NCBI GenBank assembly: GCA_001632425.1
Contig: KV425559.1
Location: 131,281-195,280, forward strand
Source: Neolentinus lepideus HHB14362 ss-1
Lineage: Eukaryota; Basidiomycota; Agaricomycetes; Gloeophyllales; Gloeophyllaceae
Direction of reading: 5' to 3'
Length of the DNA: 64,000 bases
Part shown: positions 1 through 11,430 of the stretch, one piece after another
Numbering within the stretch: the first letter of the stretch is position 1
How the letters are laid out: every line of letters begins with the position of its first letter
Translations under genes and position numbers: made by a program
The notes under the pieces: model-generated
Databases searched by the model: none
What the model was told of the DNA's origin: nothing
The model's input: the letters and a program-made list of their open reading frames with translations, nothing else

Positions 1-64
1 GTCATAGTCGGCAGTCATATATTTACCTGGCGGCGGCGGGAAACTGTTCCTTGCTTCGTCACCA

Positions 65-1233
65 ATGGCATACAACTACACTTATGGTGACCACGGGCAT
101 TATGCGACAACACCAACGACGCCGACAACGTACGCAGCGAGTCCTTGGGAAGAGCAACTCGAAGACCAACAACCTACGCCACTCCAGCAGTCCGGGGCTC
201 CGCAGCCACCAGATGTTTATCAGCTGCCCCAGACTGTACAGCTGGAAGAGCGTGTTCCAGTCGTACCGAGCCAGCCGAGATATGGCGGGTGTAGTGGTGA
301 CTCCGGCCACGCTAGAGCGGTATACGATACTGCTAGCGTCGGATTAGATGACGCCAGGACGCGTCTGGGGCTTGATACAGCGCGTCCTAGAACTACCCTG
401 CCTGTGAGGACATCGCCTAGACGCACTCATGCGCAGGCGTCTCACCCTTACAGACGGTCATCGCACGCTCAAGGCGGCGCGACTGCTACCGCGTCTGGCA
501 GTGGTAGCAAAACCCAGGCTCGTCGACTGACTGACGACCTGAGGAATCTTGCTGTGGGACTGACGCCCGGGTCGACTACGACTGTTTCTTGTCCTGCGCA
601 GGGTCGCAGGCCGAACACCGCACCATCTGGCAGTGTTGCGGCTTCAGGTTATCGAGCAGCCAGGTACGCTCTCATCTGTTTCACTCAGTTGGATGTCCCC
701 TGAGGGGCATCACACACTCTTCGTCTGATCATCAGCTCGCCCCTCGCGTCGACTGTTACAGCAGCGGAAGATACACGACACCAGCAAGAATTATCTTCAG
801 ACACTGCCCCGGTCAAGCGATACAACATTCGCACAGACGTACATTTCAACGCAGAGACCAGCACGATGACCGCCATGTTCGAGATACCCGGTGTGAAGAA
901 GTCCGATATAACAGTCACAATGGCGCGATGCCCCTATAGCAGGGTGAAACAAGTCACCGTCAAAGGTATAGCTAAGTCGATTTTACCGGAAGATGATACT
1001 GCAGCAGGGTTCTTTACCACTCGCGAGCGACACCAGGGCGAGTTTAAGAGGACGCTTGTCCTTCCGTGGGACGCTCAGGTGTGTAGTTGTGTTACTGTTC
1101 CTTGCTCACACGTAATGGCCTACCACAGGCCAACATGATCCGTGTCGAGCTGCGGGATGGTATACTCATCCTCCAGGTACCTGGAGGCGAGCCAGCGGAA
1201 CGGTTCGACCCAGAAGCTATTGATGTTCTTTGA
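65..1233 (+). CDS. Small heat-shock (Hsp20/alpha-crystallin) domain protein
   Basis: This looks like a small heat-shock chaperone that holds unfolding proteins in the cytosol. The N-terminal exon from the ATG at 65 is Thr/Pro/Ser-rich and low in complexity, typical of the variable arm. The alpha-crystallin domain starts near 815 (KRYNIRTDVHFNAE), followed by MFEIPGVKKSDITVTM and GEFKRTLVLPWDA. After an intron of about 50 nt (donor after 1077) it ends with IRVELRDGILILQVP and a TGA at 1231-1233. The LILQVP segment matches the last beta-strand of the family. The N-terminal and domain exons are in the same frame but separated by stops, so an intron lies roughly between 660 and 800; its exact ends are ambiguous because several AG acceptors are possible. 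The gene converges on SEH1. The family call is firm, the middle exon structure is not. Confidence 0.82.
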
Positions 1234-1525
1234 TGTCATATTCTGTTTGATTCTATTTATTCGCACCCCACTCCATTATATCCACATAATCTTGTTGATG
1301 TACATATACACCTCGCAAATATTGTCTGTATCGATATAACCTCCCTCTGTCCTATTCCATCTTATCTTCTAGTATACTATTGTTTCTAGTCGCTGCATTG
1401 CTATCGTTGTTGATGCTCAATAGAGTATTTTGTCACGCGATCCACTGGATGGGATGGATACTAGCATAAGTAACGATGGACGTTCTCTTAAGATGAGCTG
1501 TTCTCCTGGGTTCAATATATTGAAA

Positions 1526-3120
1526 TCAATCTGCTACAGCGTTCTCCATGTCGATGTCTCCCTGTGATTCTTCCGCTTGTTCTACACTGAGATGTCCCGC
1601 TGCTCTCCAGACATTGCCAACGGTAGCCTTCCATAATCGGACACGACCGTCATTCCCAGCGGATGACAAGACAGTCCTGCGAAGACATAAGCTACTCAGG
1701 TTTTGTCAGCGCACTGTTCCTCACGCACCCTGTGATATTCCACTCCACTCTCCCAACAGTCAGTCTACAGAAGAAATGCGACGTGAGACTGACGTATAAG
1801 GTAGTCAGACACGATTACGCACTTATGATCGTCAAAATCAGCCACGATAGTCGCCGTCCACTTCCCCTCCTCCTCTTCACCTAACATGGACATACCCAGA
1901 TCGTTCAGTTGCGCTGGGGGCTTAACTCTCCATATCCGCACACGACCATCCCGGCTGCCTGTGGCGATCATGTGGTACGAGCGACCGCACGAAGGTGCCC
2001 ACGAAACAGAGGTCACAGCATAAGGTGCCGTGCCTTCTGACTCTGCTGGCGGTACTGCGGTCCCTTCAGAGGCATACGGGTCCAAAGCTAGTAGTGCTAC
2101 TGGTCGCCGTGCAGGTGTTAGTTGGATAATCTAGTCCACTCGGTTCAGTATTCTACAGCGCTACAGGGAGAAGTCAAGGAGTACCTTTACGACACCACTG
2201 ACCCCCGCACCTGCAGCGATAAGCTCCCCCCAGTATTTATCCTTACACCATGAAATGCACCATCCGCCGTCGGCTTCGCGATTGCCCATTCCAGGACGTG
2301 ACGGAGTCTGATTTTGCGATTGCTGCAAGGCGTGAGCGACAAGACTCGGGTTTGTAGCATCTAAGGAGGCGTGCGTTTGTGTCGGGGTGGCGAGGGCAAC
2401 AGTGTGTGATAAAGACGTTGCAACGGGACTGGATGCGGAGATGGCTTGGACGTCAACTTCTTCAGAAAGTTGCCACGTTGTTAGGGAGGGTTGTTCAAGG
2501 CATTCGTAGATTCGAAGATAGTTGTCTGAAGATATGGATGCCTAAACGATGCCAGAACATTAGGCGTCAAGGAAGGGAGAACCTCGGGCATTTGACTTAC
2601 AAGTTTGAGTCCAAAGTGCCGAGGTCCAAACTCGACGCCACGGACAGTCCCCTTCGCCTCTACCAGCACTCCTCGTTCTACCCATCGCGACGCCACGGAA
2701 GAAGCGCCGTTACCGTTTGCCTGCGAATCTGTCTCGACGGACGTCTCCTCCCAGATTTTTACAGTACGGTCGAAGGATGATGATGCAATAATCGATCCAA
2801 ATTCCGGGTGTGCCCAATGAACTTTCGAAATGGCTGCGTCGTGGGCCTAGAGTTCGAACACTAGTGGAGACCAGTTGGGTTAAAGATTCGATGCTTACTC
2901 ACCTTCCAGTCATCCTCAGAATTCCACGTTCCATTGCTTTCATTGAGTCTCCATATCTTTATTCTGCGCGATAACATATGTAAGAGGCCGTTGTAAGGTG
3001 AGTCTCAGATGAAGACCTTTGGTCCAGGCTGCACGTTGCTAAACGCAAGCCATAGAAGTCATAGGCGGCATCAGTAACCAGATCATTGTGCGCATTTTGT
3101 ATAAGACCAGATTGGATCAT
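1526..3120 (-). CDS. SEH1: Nucleoporin SEH1 (WD40 repeat protein)
   Basis: SEH1 is a WD40 beta-propeller of the nuclear pore Y-complex and, in many fungi, of the SEA/GATOR2 complex. Reading the minus strand from ATG 3120, the exons give NDLVTDAAYDFYGLRLATCS, then RIKIWRLNESNGTW, then HWAHPEFGSIIASSSFDRTV, then GTVRGVEFGPRHFGLKL. Next comes GRSYHMIATGSRDGRVRIW, and the last exon has TVLSSAGNDGRVRLWKATVG. The order and wording of these repeats match SEH1 rather than its relative SEC13. At least five short GT-AG introns separate them; the last lies between VGRVEWNITG and TVLSSAG. The protein ends at 1526 with an acidic tail. All blades expected for the family appear to be present. The upstream neighbour is the dispersed repeat, whose left end starts only about 100 bases from the start codon, so the promoter may be partly repeat-derived. 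Confidence 0.9.
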
Positions 3121-3220
3121 TTTGGGCAAGGAGAGGAGGGGTTGTGGCAGACGGTCCTGACGCGGACCTTGGATTCGTGAATGTTCAAGTTAAGAACGCC
3201 GCGTCTGTGACATGACAATC

Positions 3221-4396
3221 ACTTGGGCAAGAGGGCCACTGCTCTGCATGGCATGGGTACGAGTCCTGAGGTCACTTGTTACANNNNNNNNNNNNNNNNN
3301 NNNNNNNNNNNNNNNNNNNNNNNNNNNNNNNNNNNNNNNNNNNNNNNNNNNNNNNNNNNNNNNNNNNNNNNNNNNNNNNNNNNNNNNNNNNNNNNNNNNN
3401 NNNNNNNNNNNNNNNNNNNNNNNNNNNNNNNNNNNNNNNNNNNNNNNNNNNNNNNNNNNNNNNNNNNNNNNNNNNNNNNNNNNNNNNNNNNNNNNNNNNN
3501 NNNNNNNNNNNNNNNNNNNNNNNNNNNNNNNNNNNNNNNNNNNNNNNNNNNNNNNNNNNNNNNNNNNNNNNNNNNNNNNNNNNNNNNNNNNNNNNNNNNN
3601 NNNNNNNNNNNNNNNNNNNNNNNNNNNNNNNNNNNNNNNNNNNNNNNNNNNNNNNNNNNNNNNNNNNNNNNNNNNNNNNNNNNNNNNNNNNNNNNNNNNN
3701 NNNNNNNNNNNNNNNNNNNNNNNNNNNNNNNNNNNNNNNNNNNNNNNNNNNNNNNNNNNNNNNNNNNNNNNNNNNNNNNNNNNNNNNNNNNNNNNNNNNN
3801 NNNNNNNNNNNNNNNNNNNNNNNNNNNNNNNNNNNNNNTCATTCTCTTACTGGTATCTCATGCTCACTCAATGAACGGTGAAGTCAGCTAAGATTATACA
3901 CTAGACTTGAAGCCCAAATTTATGAAGTGACCCCCACGAGAGAGCATCTGGCCAATCAGAAGCCAGTATTTGGAATCGACGCGGCGCGCCACCGCGCCAC
4001 CCACAACGAACGGTCATTGAAGTCGAATTCCCACGGTAAGAAAGGCCTCGGAGAACGTATCGGGTACCTCGAAGGCAAAGAAAATGCTAAAACTACAGAA
4101 ATATTCACAATGACACATATATATGGTATAAGCTTACATTGAAAAGGAGGAAGGAAAAGGAGCAATTTGAAGATAGTGAGGAAGAGAATATCGAAAAAAG
4201 GGACTACAAAACGAGTTTGTAGTCTCTTTGTAGTGATCACTACAATCGGACTATGAATCTGGGATCCAATTTTGTGATTAGCACTACAAATATTTTGAAA
4301 CACCGATTACTCGGCACGAGTTCCCACGAAGGACATCGTTCGGCAACCCGCTCATTTTGAGCGTACAAACTCATCCTTCGTACCTCAGGACTCGTA
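3221..4396. repeat. Dispersed repeat, copy 1 (interrupted by assembly gap)
   Basis: Bases 3221-3283 match 56020-56082, and 3839-4396 match 56672-57229 with only about five differences by eye (near 99% identity). The two copies share no sequence outside these limits. Near the left end TACGAGTCCTGAGGT (3258-3272) is repeated inverted at the right end (4382-4396), suggesting a DNA-transposon-like or MITE-like unit. About 37 bases of shared sequence lie outside the left inverted repeat. A perfect 18-bp palindrome, TTGTAGTGATCACTACAA, lies at 4228-4245. Short open frames inside are the same in both copies but resemble no protein and are not taken as genes. The element class is unknown. Confidence 0.85.
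3284..3838. other. Assembly gap (555 N)
   Basis: This is a run of 555 undetermined bases inside the dispersed repeat. The intact second copy has 589 bases (56083-56671) between the same flanking sequences, so the missing sequence is probably the internal duplicated part of the repeat and not a gene. Confidence 0.95.
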
Positions 4397-4529
4397 ACGC
4401 AAGGTCGTACAGCTTGAGCCACACTGCTGCCACATCGACCCGATGGTCTGAGCATGGTCTACTATTCGAGCAGCAGTCAATTTTACATCAATCTCTGTGA
4501 AGAGGAACACAGTAATAGCGATCCGTCTA

Positions 4530-6539
4530 CTAAGCAGGGCAAACAACGACTGAGTCTACACCCTTTTCCTTGGCGTCTGTCTCTTCAATTCCAATATTTG
4601 GTGTTCTGATAGAATTGTCGTCAGTATTGAGCAAGAAGTATTATTTGGGCATCCAGGACGTACCCTGTGTCTTCAGGCTTTCCCGCAGACAAATTCTGCA
4701 CTCGCAAATAGAACATTGGTAAGGCGGAAAGTAGCCCGGCAACTAACAAGCACCACATCGCAAGAAATATCGTCATGTATCTAGATTATTTCTTCAGAGG
4801 TCTCTCGCAAGGACCAATCGCCACGAGAAGCTCACGGCACTCCAACAGCATCAGCTCTGAATGCAATAGCAACGCCAGCTGACTGGATGCCTTTATCTAA
4901 TAAGATCGAGTCAGCTGAAGTCCGGTGCCAGATTCTCTCAATCTCACAAAATCCGGCAAAGTGCGCAAGTTTGGCAGGATCATCCGACATTGTCCCAAGC
5001 ACCCAATATACGACAGTCTGCCATATGGCATCCAGGGCACCACAAAATATGTACAGAATGATTTTCGCTGGGTATCCCTTGTCGTATATGTCCATTTTCA
5101 CTGAATCCGGAGGGGTAGACTGACGGGTGTATTGTCTGAAGAACATCCACTAATCGAGGAGATTAAGCAAATTATAGATAGATGTTACATACCTTTGGTA
5201 GATGTAACCCCAAATATGAACACAAAATACCAATAGGAAAACCACTACCCACCCACAGAACGCTCTTGTTCTGCGGGACAGGTACTGCTGATCGAGAAAC
5301 ATTCCTATTCCAACAGAGCCCAGAATCTGAGCTATCCAATATACGAAGTTGTTTAACGCCCGTGCTCGGATATTGAACAAAGCGGCATTGTAATCGTTGA
5401 ATTCTGTTATTGCGTGTGAATTGTGAATTTCTTCTCGGACACGGAGGTAGCTTTGCTCGCACTTACGCCATGCGTAATACCAGATACTTGAGAAAAACAT
5501 AGGAAACAACAACAGAACCATGGGGTCGGTCCTCAGCGTGTGGTATAAGCCGTAGAACTCAGATCGCCATGTGGGCTGACGGGTCCTTGTAACTTTCGTA
5601 CCGTCGGTCCGGATCATTTTCTCTGGATCAGCCATGAGGAGGGGGACCACCATGCCGATGGCGTTAAGGACAATGAGTGCAATCTAAGGTGGTGCTATTA
5701 GAAACAGGAGACGGTCATTCGTGTTAATGAAAACATACGTAAGTCCCATTTCCTACTGCGATATCATCAGCTTTTTACAGGACATACAGTAGTAGCATTG
5801 GCGTACCAGAATTTGTCTGGATGTCATCATCGTATTTTTGCGTTGATCATGTGATTAACGTGACGAGGGTATTAGCACACCTTCATATGAATGTTCTCCC
5901 CAAGGGACACAGCGGCACCTACGACACCTCCCAGGTTGTAGATGGTCCAAATTACACCGATAAATTTGCCCCGTTGAGAGTCTGTAGGGTATGACATCAT
6001 AAGGGAACCTTGGGCAGTCCAGAGCAGTCCCGCACAGACACCTTGTATGGCACCCGCGGTAATCAGGAACCAGCCGGCATTGGGGTGAATGTTGAGAGCC
6101 CTATACAGCTGAACTCAGCGCCATTGCAAAGACCATGTGCAAAGCGAAGCTGACAGGTACGATCCGAGTCCAAGCACGTATCCTGTTGTACCCAAGAACA
6201 GTGTCAGTCTTGCACCAATAACGTTCGTAATCGATCTGCTCGCATTTTAATGGAAGCACGTCATATTTCAGGAAGCTGGGTGACGCACCCCGCAAAGAAG
6301 GCGAAGAAGGCGAAGATAGCATACAGCGCCGTGTTTGCGTTCGCACTCGTCGTGGCACTGATCTGTCCGCCGCCGCCCAGGCCCGTCATGGCATTGTACA
6401 ATCCAGGACAGGTGAAGCAGACAAGGCCGAGCATGGCCATCTGGGTGTACGGGTTATAGTAGAAGCCCTTGATTCCCTTCGGTCGCTCATAGCGTTGTAC
6501 ATCTTTAGGCGCTTCTTGAGTAGGACCTACCACGAACAT
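4530..6539 (-). CDS. UNC93-like major facilitator transporter A
   Basis: This is a multi-pass membrane protein of the UNC93 branch of the major facilitator superfamily; fungal members are uncharacterised and their substrate is unknown. The first exon, from ATG 6539, has a short hydrophilic N-terminus, then GFYYNPYTQMAMLGLVCFTC and GLYNAMTGLGGGG, the family signature. Later exons read TLFLGTTGY, ADPEKMIRTDGTK, FNDYNAALFNIRARALNNF and MDIYDKGYPAKIILY, with hydrophobic helices between. Comparison with paralogs B and C places an intron at 5404-5466. That intron is 63 nt and stop-free, so it could be misread as coding. A final exon after a donor near 4663 gives a hydrophilic tail, TPNIGIEETDAKEKGVDS, and stops at 4530. 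If that intron is not used, translation would stop at 4621. Three paralogs occur in this window. Confidence 0.85.
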
Positions 6540-8285
6540 TGCGGGGAAGAGAAGACACAGGCGAGGCAGTTCTTACAATCCGCTGTTGCTATTTAATTGC
6601 GAGCCGAGCACCCTGACCTCAGTTATTTTTGCTTCGATAAGAGATTGCGATAGAAGCAGTGAGCGATGTTCTTGATCACGGCAAAGGTGCAGGTGGGAGA
6701 GTGAGAGGCCGTAAACGCACCAAAAGGAATCAGGGAGTGAGGGTTACGACTTGAATTCTTAATTTAAATCCCTGGGGGACCGATGACATTTGGGCTCCAT
6801 CAACGCTCTTCCAGAACGGAGGGCCTGATCCGGAATGTCCTGGTCTGGATATAGGAGGACTTGGAATGTGTAATTGTGTATAGCATATCAATCTGCAGTC
6901 AGGAATCCAATCCACCCGACACGGCCCGTTGATGTCTCTATTATGTCAATTGTAAGGTCAGGTCCCCTCTGCTCCGAAGTTCGACTAGCAGGAACATACG
7001 GAATCCGGTGCTGAATATGCCTCAGGATCGTGGACCCGAGACGTTGCACAGCATCGATGGCTATTAGTAACGCATTTAGCTTAGCACGCTGTTACAAAGT
7101 CAAAAGCGCACATGTTGATCTCGGTAGTAGGCAAGGTTTACTGGCAGGGAGACGCCGCCAACTTCGGGTACCAGTCGCATACTCCGTCAACATCGACGCA
7201 TCGGGGCCAGTTGGTAAAAGTCCGTTTTGATGAGACCAGAGGTTCGTCGCGTATTGGATTTTTACCGTTGTTATAAGCTGCCAGTCCAATATATGTATTA
7301 CTAGTTAACTAGTTAAACTTTGCGATCCTGGGATTCGACCAGTAATATGCAGGCAACGTCGCCGGCATTTGCCGAGAAACGCAGGTGGCACAGCTGTAAG
7401 ATTTGGCCCATGTATATGCAAGGTCTCCTCCTTCTCCTCATAAAGTATCCTTCTTACCCTTTCTGCCAACCTGCCTTTGCAGTACAAGATGTGGTGTGAA
7501 GGAGTGCACACCGGGGATCCGCCTACCGTTCGACTACAGGGGCTCAGATGAAATGAAATGAATGTATAGCAATACTCATTGCATGGGTGAGTCACTTGTC
7601 TTCCGTATGTCCCTACTGTAGTTCAGGCGAGGTACATTAAAGTACATCGTCCTTCAGCCACCAGCGTCGGGGTCACCGAACGCGGCCGGATGCGTACGAT
7701 GTCATACACCAGTGTACTTACTAGTTCCGGGCATAAGATCGGTGCTCTTTCCCCCTACATAACTGTATGCTGGCCTACAATGATTCACTCCATGGTGTAT
7801 AAGCATTGCACGCACACGAATACGGCACGGCATCATGTAGGGACGGCCAGATGCCTATCGGACGGTCTGCTGTGTTTTCTAGGAGTGCATGTGCATGATT
7901 CTTGTTGCACCGAGAGCTGATTATCTCGGGATATGTGCACATATTTTCCTAAACGGACACCTACTCGTGTTGTCTTTGAGACCGAGTTTCTTCCATTCAT
8001 ACATTCGGAGGTAGCTGTAATGTATAGGACGCTTGGCCTGCCGTCGGAGCGCGGGTTGCAGAATAAAAAGGGTCCTTGGGCATTCAAGAACGCATCCCGA
8101 CTACTGCGCTTTGTCCCTGTTTTTTTGTCTATCATTTGCATTGCACTGTTTACCCATCATCTTCTTGCATAATGTGAGTCTTTCCTCTGCAATACACCAC
8201 TTGTTAACGCCCGAGTTCTTTCAGCGGATCTTGCCTACGGTACTTACAAGAATAATTGGATATATTATCTTTCGCTACAAGCACA
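6540..8285. other. Intergenic region, no gene recognised
   Basis: This 1.7 kb lies between the divergently placed transporters A and the monocarboxylate-type transporter, so it should hold both promoters. Only short unrelated open frames are seen. A 14-bp perfect palindrome, ACTAGTTAACTAGT, is at 7300-7313. I see no family motif, tRNA or clear repeat. Confidence 0.6.
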
Positions 8286-10003
8286 ATGTCTACTGCCCAA
8301 TGTCCCCAAGCCATGGCGACACCTTGAATTCCGCCAGCGTTTGAGGCAGTCATACTGGAAGAACCCACTTTCCGAGAGCAGAATGCGGAGAAGAGGCCAC
8401 CCACTGGGGTCAATGAGAAAGTTGCTATCCAGCCTGGCGACTCCGTCCTAGACCCCCCACCTGACGGCGGCACACGGGCGTGGCTATGCGTTCTTGGATG
8501 CCATCTAGCTCTGTTTTCCACTTTCGGAACTGTCAATTCATACGTACGGACGTCGTGTAACAGGCCGCGCGCATTGTTAACGTATCTCGTAGGGTGTCTT
8601 CCAAGAGTATTACGGGACCAACCTTCTTGCCTCCACCTCCACCTCCGTCATTTCACTTATCGGAGCACTACAGCTATTCTTCCTGTATGGCCTTGGCCCA
8701 ATAGCAGGGCCGATATTTGATGCTCATGGTTCCGCAGTAAGGAGCTCCCGATGTTATTGAAAGTCCCGACTGACCATGTAACGAGGTTCTGCTCCCAGTG
8801 GGATCTTTCTTCGTGATACTTTCCATGATGATGTGGTCCATATGCCAAGAAAACAAGGTCTACCAATTCTTTCTGTCCCAGGGCGTGCTCTTTAGAATTG
8901 GCATATCCATGGTGTAAGTGAACCTTGTGAGCTACGCCCGCATGCGATATTCACGGTTCCACGGAAGTTTCAATCCAGCGCTGGCAGTGATGGCTCATTG
9001 GTTTCGACACCGCAGGGCGTTTGCTATTGGCATCTGCGCTTCTGGCAGCTCGTTGGGCGGTGTCGTCTACCCTGTCATGCTGCAGCGCTTGATTCCTGCT
9101 ATTGGCTTTGGGTGGGCCGTTAGGGTCACGGTCTTTGTCAATCTGGCATGCCTCACGGTATCCTGCATCACGATACGTGGACGGCTGCCACACAAACGCC
9201 ACATTGCCTGGACAAGCTTGGTGGACCTGGACGGGTTCAGAGACCTCAAATATACGTTGACCGCCATTGGGTCGTTCTTGTGAGTGGCAAGGCGGTCGAC
9301 CCTGGACGATGACGCGTACGAGTGTCTATGATACTGATGGCAGGACTAGGACGCTCTACGCTTTCCACATCCCGTTCTTCTACATACAGGTTTACGCCAC
9401 GTACGAGGGGGTCCCGACGCGCCTAGTCAAGTACCTTCTCCCGATTATGAATATAGCCTCATTCCCATCCCGCGTTCTACCCGATATGGTGGCAGACCGG
9501 TTTGGAGTGTGAGTCATCAAAAAATGTGTTGTGGCAGCGGCAATTATTAACACTTTGCGCCAAAGTTTGAATGTCCTGGTGCCGTGCACAATATTGTCCG
9601 GCATCTTCTCCTTAAGCATCTGGCTTCCATCAAGAGGAGCCATTCCTATTACTATCTTCAGCGCATTATACGGACTCGGGTCAGGTGCATCTGCCACGCT
9701 CCTCCCAGCCTATATCGCAACCATCACTCCCATGGAGGTCTACGGCGCAAGAGTTGGTAAGTGACGTTTCGGCAGCAAGGACTTCCATTGACTGAACTCT
9801 CCTGCCCTGAAGGCTCTATTAATATGATCGCAGCCGTAGCTGCTCTTGTTGGCATGCCCACCGCTGGATCATTCGTCAATGTCGTCGGTCAACATGACTT
9901 CGATGGCCTTATCATATTCACTGGTGTCATGATTCTCGCTGGCGGTGTGACCATTGGTGCCGCGCATGTTGTCCAGACCAGAAACCTATTCGCTAAAGTC
10001 TGA
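8286..10003 (+). CDS. Monocarboxylate-type transporter (MFS, SLC16/MCH-like)
   Basis: This is a plasma-membrane major facilitator protein resembling fungal monocarboxylate permeases. Successive exons read PPDGGTRAWLCVLGCHLALF, GVFQEYYGTNLLASTST, LFFLYGLGPIAGPIFD and FNPALAVMAHWFRHRRAFAI. They continue with ASGSSLGGVVYPVMLQRLI, LYAFHIPFFYIQVYATYEGV and ALYGLGSGASATLLPA, and end with AALVGMPTAGSFV and a TGA at 10001-10003. The DGG near the first helix and the RAFAIGI...GGVVYP region are characteristic of the family. Introns are short GT-AG, for example after the tyrosine preceding GVFQEY. The start is unresolved. ATG 8286 is in frame with the body, but a TGA at 8325-8327 follows after 13 codons and no other in-frame ATG precedes the first helix. 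Either a small unseen intron or upstream exon exists, or the 5' end is damaged. Confidence 0.8.
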
Positions 10004-10135
10004 GCAATAAAGAGCATGAGTGGTCACTAGTAATGGACGATGATATTGTGCCGAAGGCCATGGACATTGGACTGCGTTCATACTGTCGTTACTACCGAGA
10101 CTGCATTATTTATACTTGCATCATTGATTTGATTT

Positions 10136-11430
10136 TATATCTGTACGTCCAGCAGCGTAGGGTAATACTTTGATTCGCTCCGAAAGAGTGTAGTCGCACA
10201 AAGCAGAAGGCTTGACTCGTCAAAGAGACCTGAGACGGCAATGTCAAAGGCGCCGGGAGCGCCTTCAAAACTTCCTTTGTCGATACTTAAGAAATGTGAG
10301 TGCATCATCATCAAGCTGTCCTCCGAGCAAACTAGACATTCATTTACCGCGGATGGCGAAGTAGCTTTTTGTTCCAGTACGACCGAAGTGCCTTCAGTAC
10401 CGCCAATGTGGTGGTATAGAAAGATAACCATAATCAAAACAAGGCGGACCGTAAAATCAAGCTCCCATTTTCGCCGAGTCAAGGTATATTTGTCGCACCT
10501 GTTCTACAGCTCTTGACGATGGTTGGTCCAAAGCCTTCGTGACCCATCAATACTCTTATCTGCTGAGAGCACCTACCGTGGCCATGAGGAGTCATTGTAG
10601 TCGCCAAGCTCAGGTCTCGCAACCCAGCAAGGAAAGGCTCTGTGGGAGTAAGATACTGCGATTCTTTTAATGCAGTAACCTTCAGGATACGGTTAAGTAG
10701 CGGCTGAGCCACACGTCGAAGGAAGCAAAGAACGGGCGCGAAATGATACAATTCTGCTGGATTATGGAAGAATGACACCGCACTTCAATACAACGTCCAT
10801 ACTGGGATTTCATTTCCATTTCTCATCCACACTCCAGGGACCACCACGTCGCCCTCTTTTCGGTTTGCCGGTACGTCTCTTTTGCTTCTTGGCAACCAAA
10901 TCCGAGGGGCCTAAATCATTCGCTTCACCAGGAAACTCGCCTCCCGGTAGCAGAGAGGCCTCTGGATTGTGATGCTCATTCAGGTGTACCCTGTCGCGCA
11001 ATAAAGTCGCAGCCTGTGGGGGTGCAATGGATAGTCTGTCCTACGACGAACCTCCGCGGCGCATGATGAGCCGCTCAAATCTCTCATCACCTCGGCGGAT
11101 AGCGATGCGATCAGGCAGATATCGCTTCTTATTGTCAAGCCGCCCTTCAGCAGGAGGTGGAAGGGTCTCTGTTGCTGTGGTGGCGTTTGAGAACTTTGAG
11201 GTCCACGGATACGAACAGGCTTGGAAATCCGTGAAAACTCCGGGTCTACATTCGGTTATTGCGGGCTCAGGGACATCGTCGAACATAGGCGCTCGTTCAG
11301 GATGTTCAGTAACAGCAGGGGGCTCCTCTTGCAGTGGCGTATCGGCCTCAGGTCGATCCCAACAGGAATTCTGCTGGAATCATTGGAATACCGGTGGCAC
11401 AAACCAGTCTTTCGACCATTAGAACTAAGG
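10136..11430 (-). CDS. Possible hypothetical gene (fragmentary)
   Basis: The minus strand holds several adjacent open segments whose composition looks protein-like. One at about 11041-11370 is rich in Pro/Glu and then Arg (RYLPDRIAIRRGDERFERL). One at 10810-11040 contains a basic stretch, KKQKRRTGKPKRGRRGG, that could be a nuclear localisation signal. Two further segments are at 10479-10778 and 10135-10482. They are in different frames, so they need introns or are remnants. No family is recognised and no reliable start was found. This may be a fast-evolving gene, a decayed gene or chance open sequence. Confidence 0.28.

Noticed and set aside
3212..3891. Apparent long open frames across 3212-3891
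   Set aside because: They consist almost entirely of undetermined bases in the assembly gap.
3927..4142. 71-codon open frame repeated at 56760-56975
   Set aside because: It is conserved only because it lies in the two copies of the dispersed repeat; there is no motif and the flanks are non-coding.
7300..7313. 14-bp palindromes here and at 24363-24376 as regulatory sites
   Set aside because: Isolated AT-rich palindromes of this length are expected by chance and no gene context supports a role.
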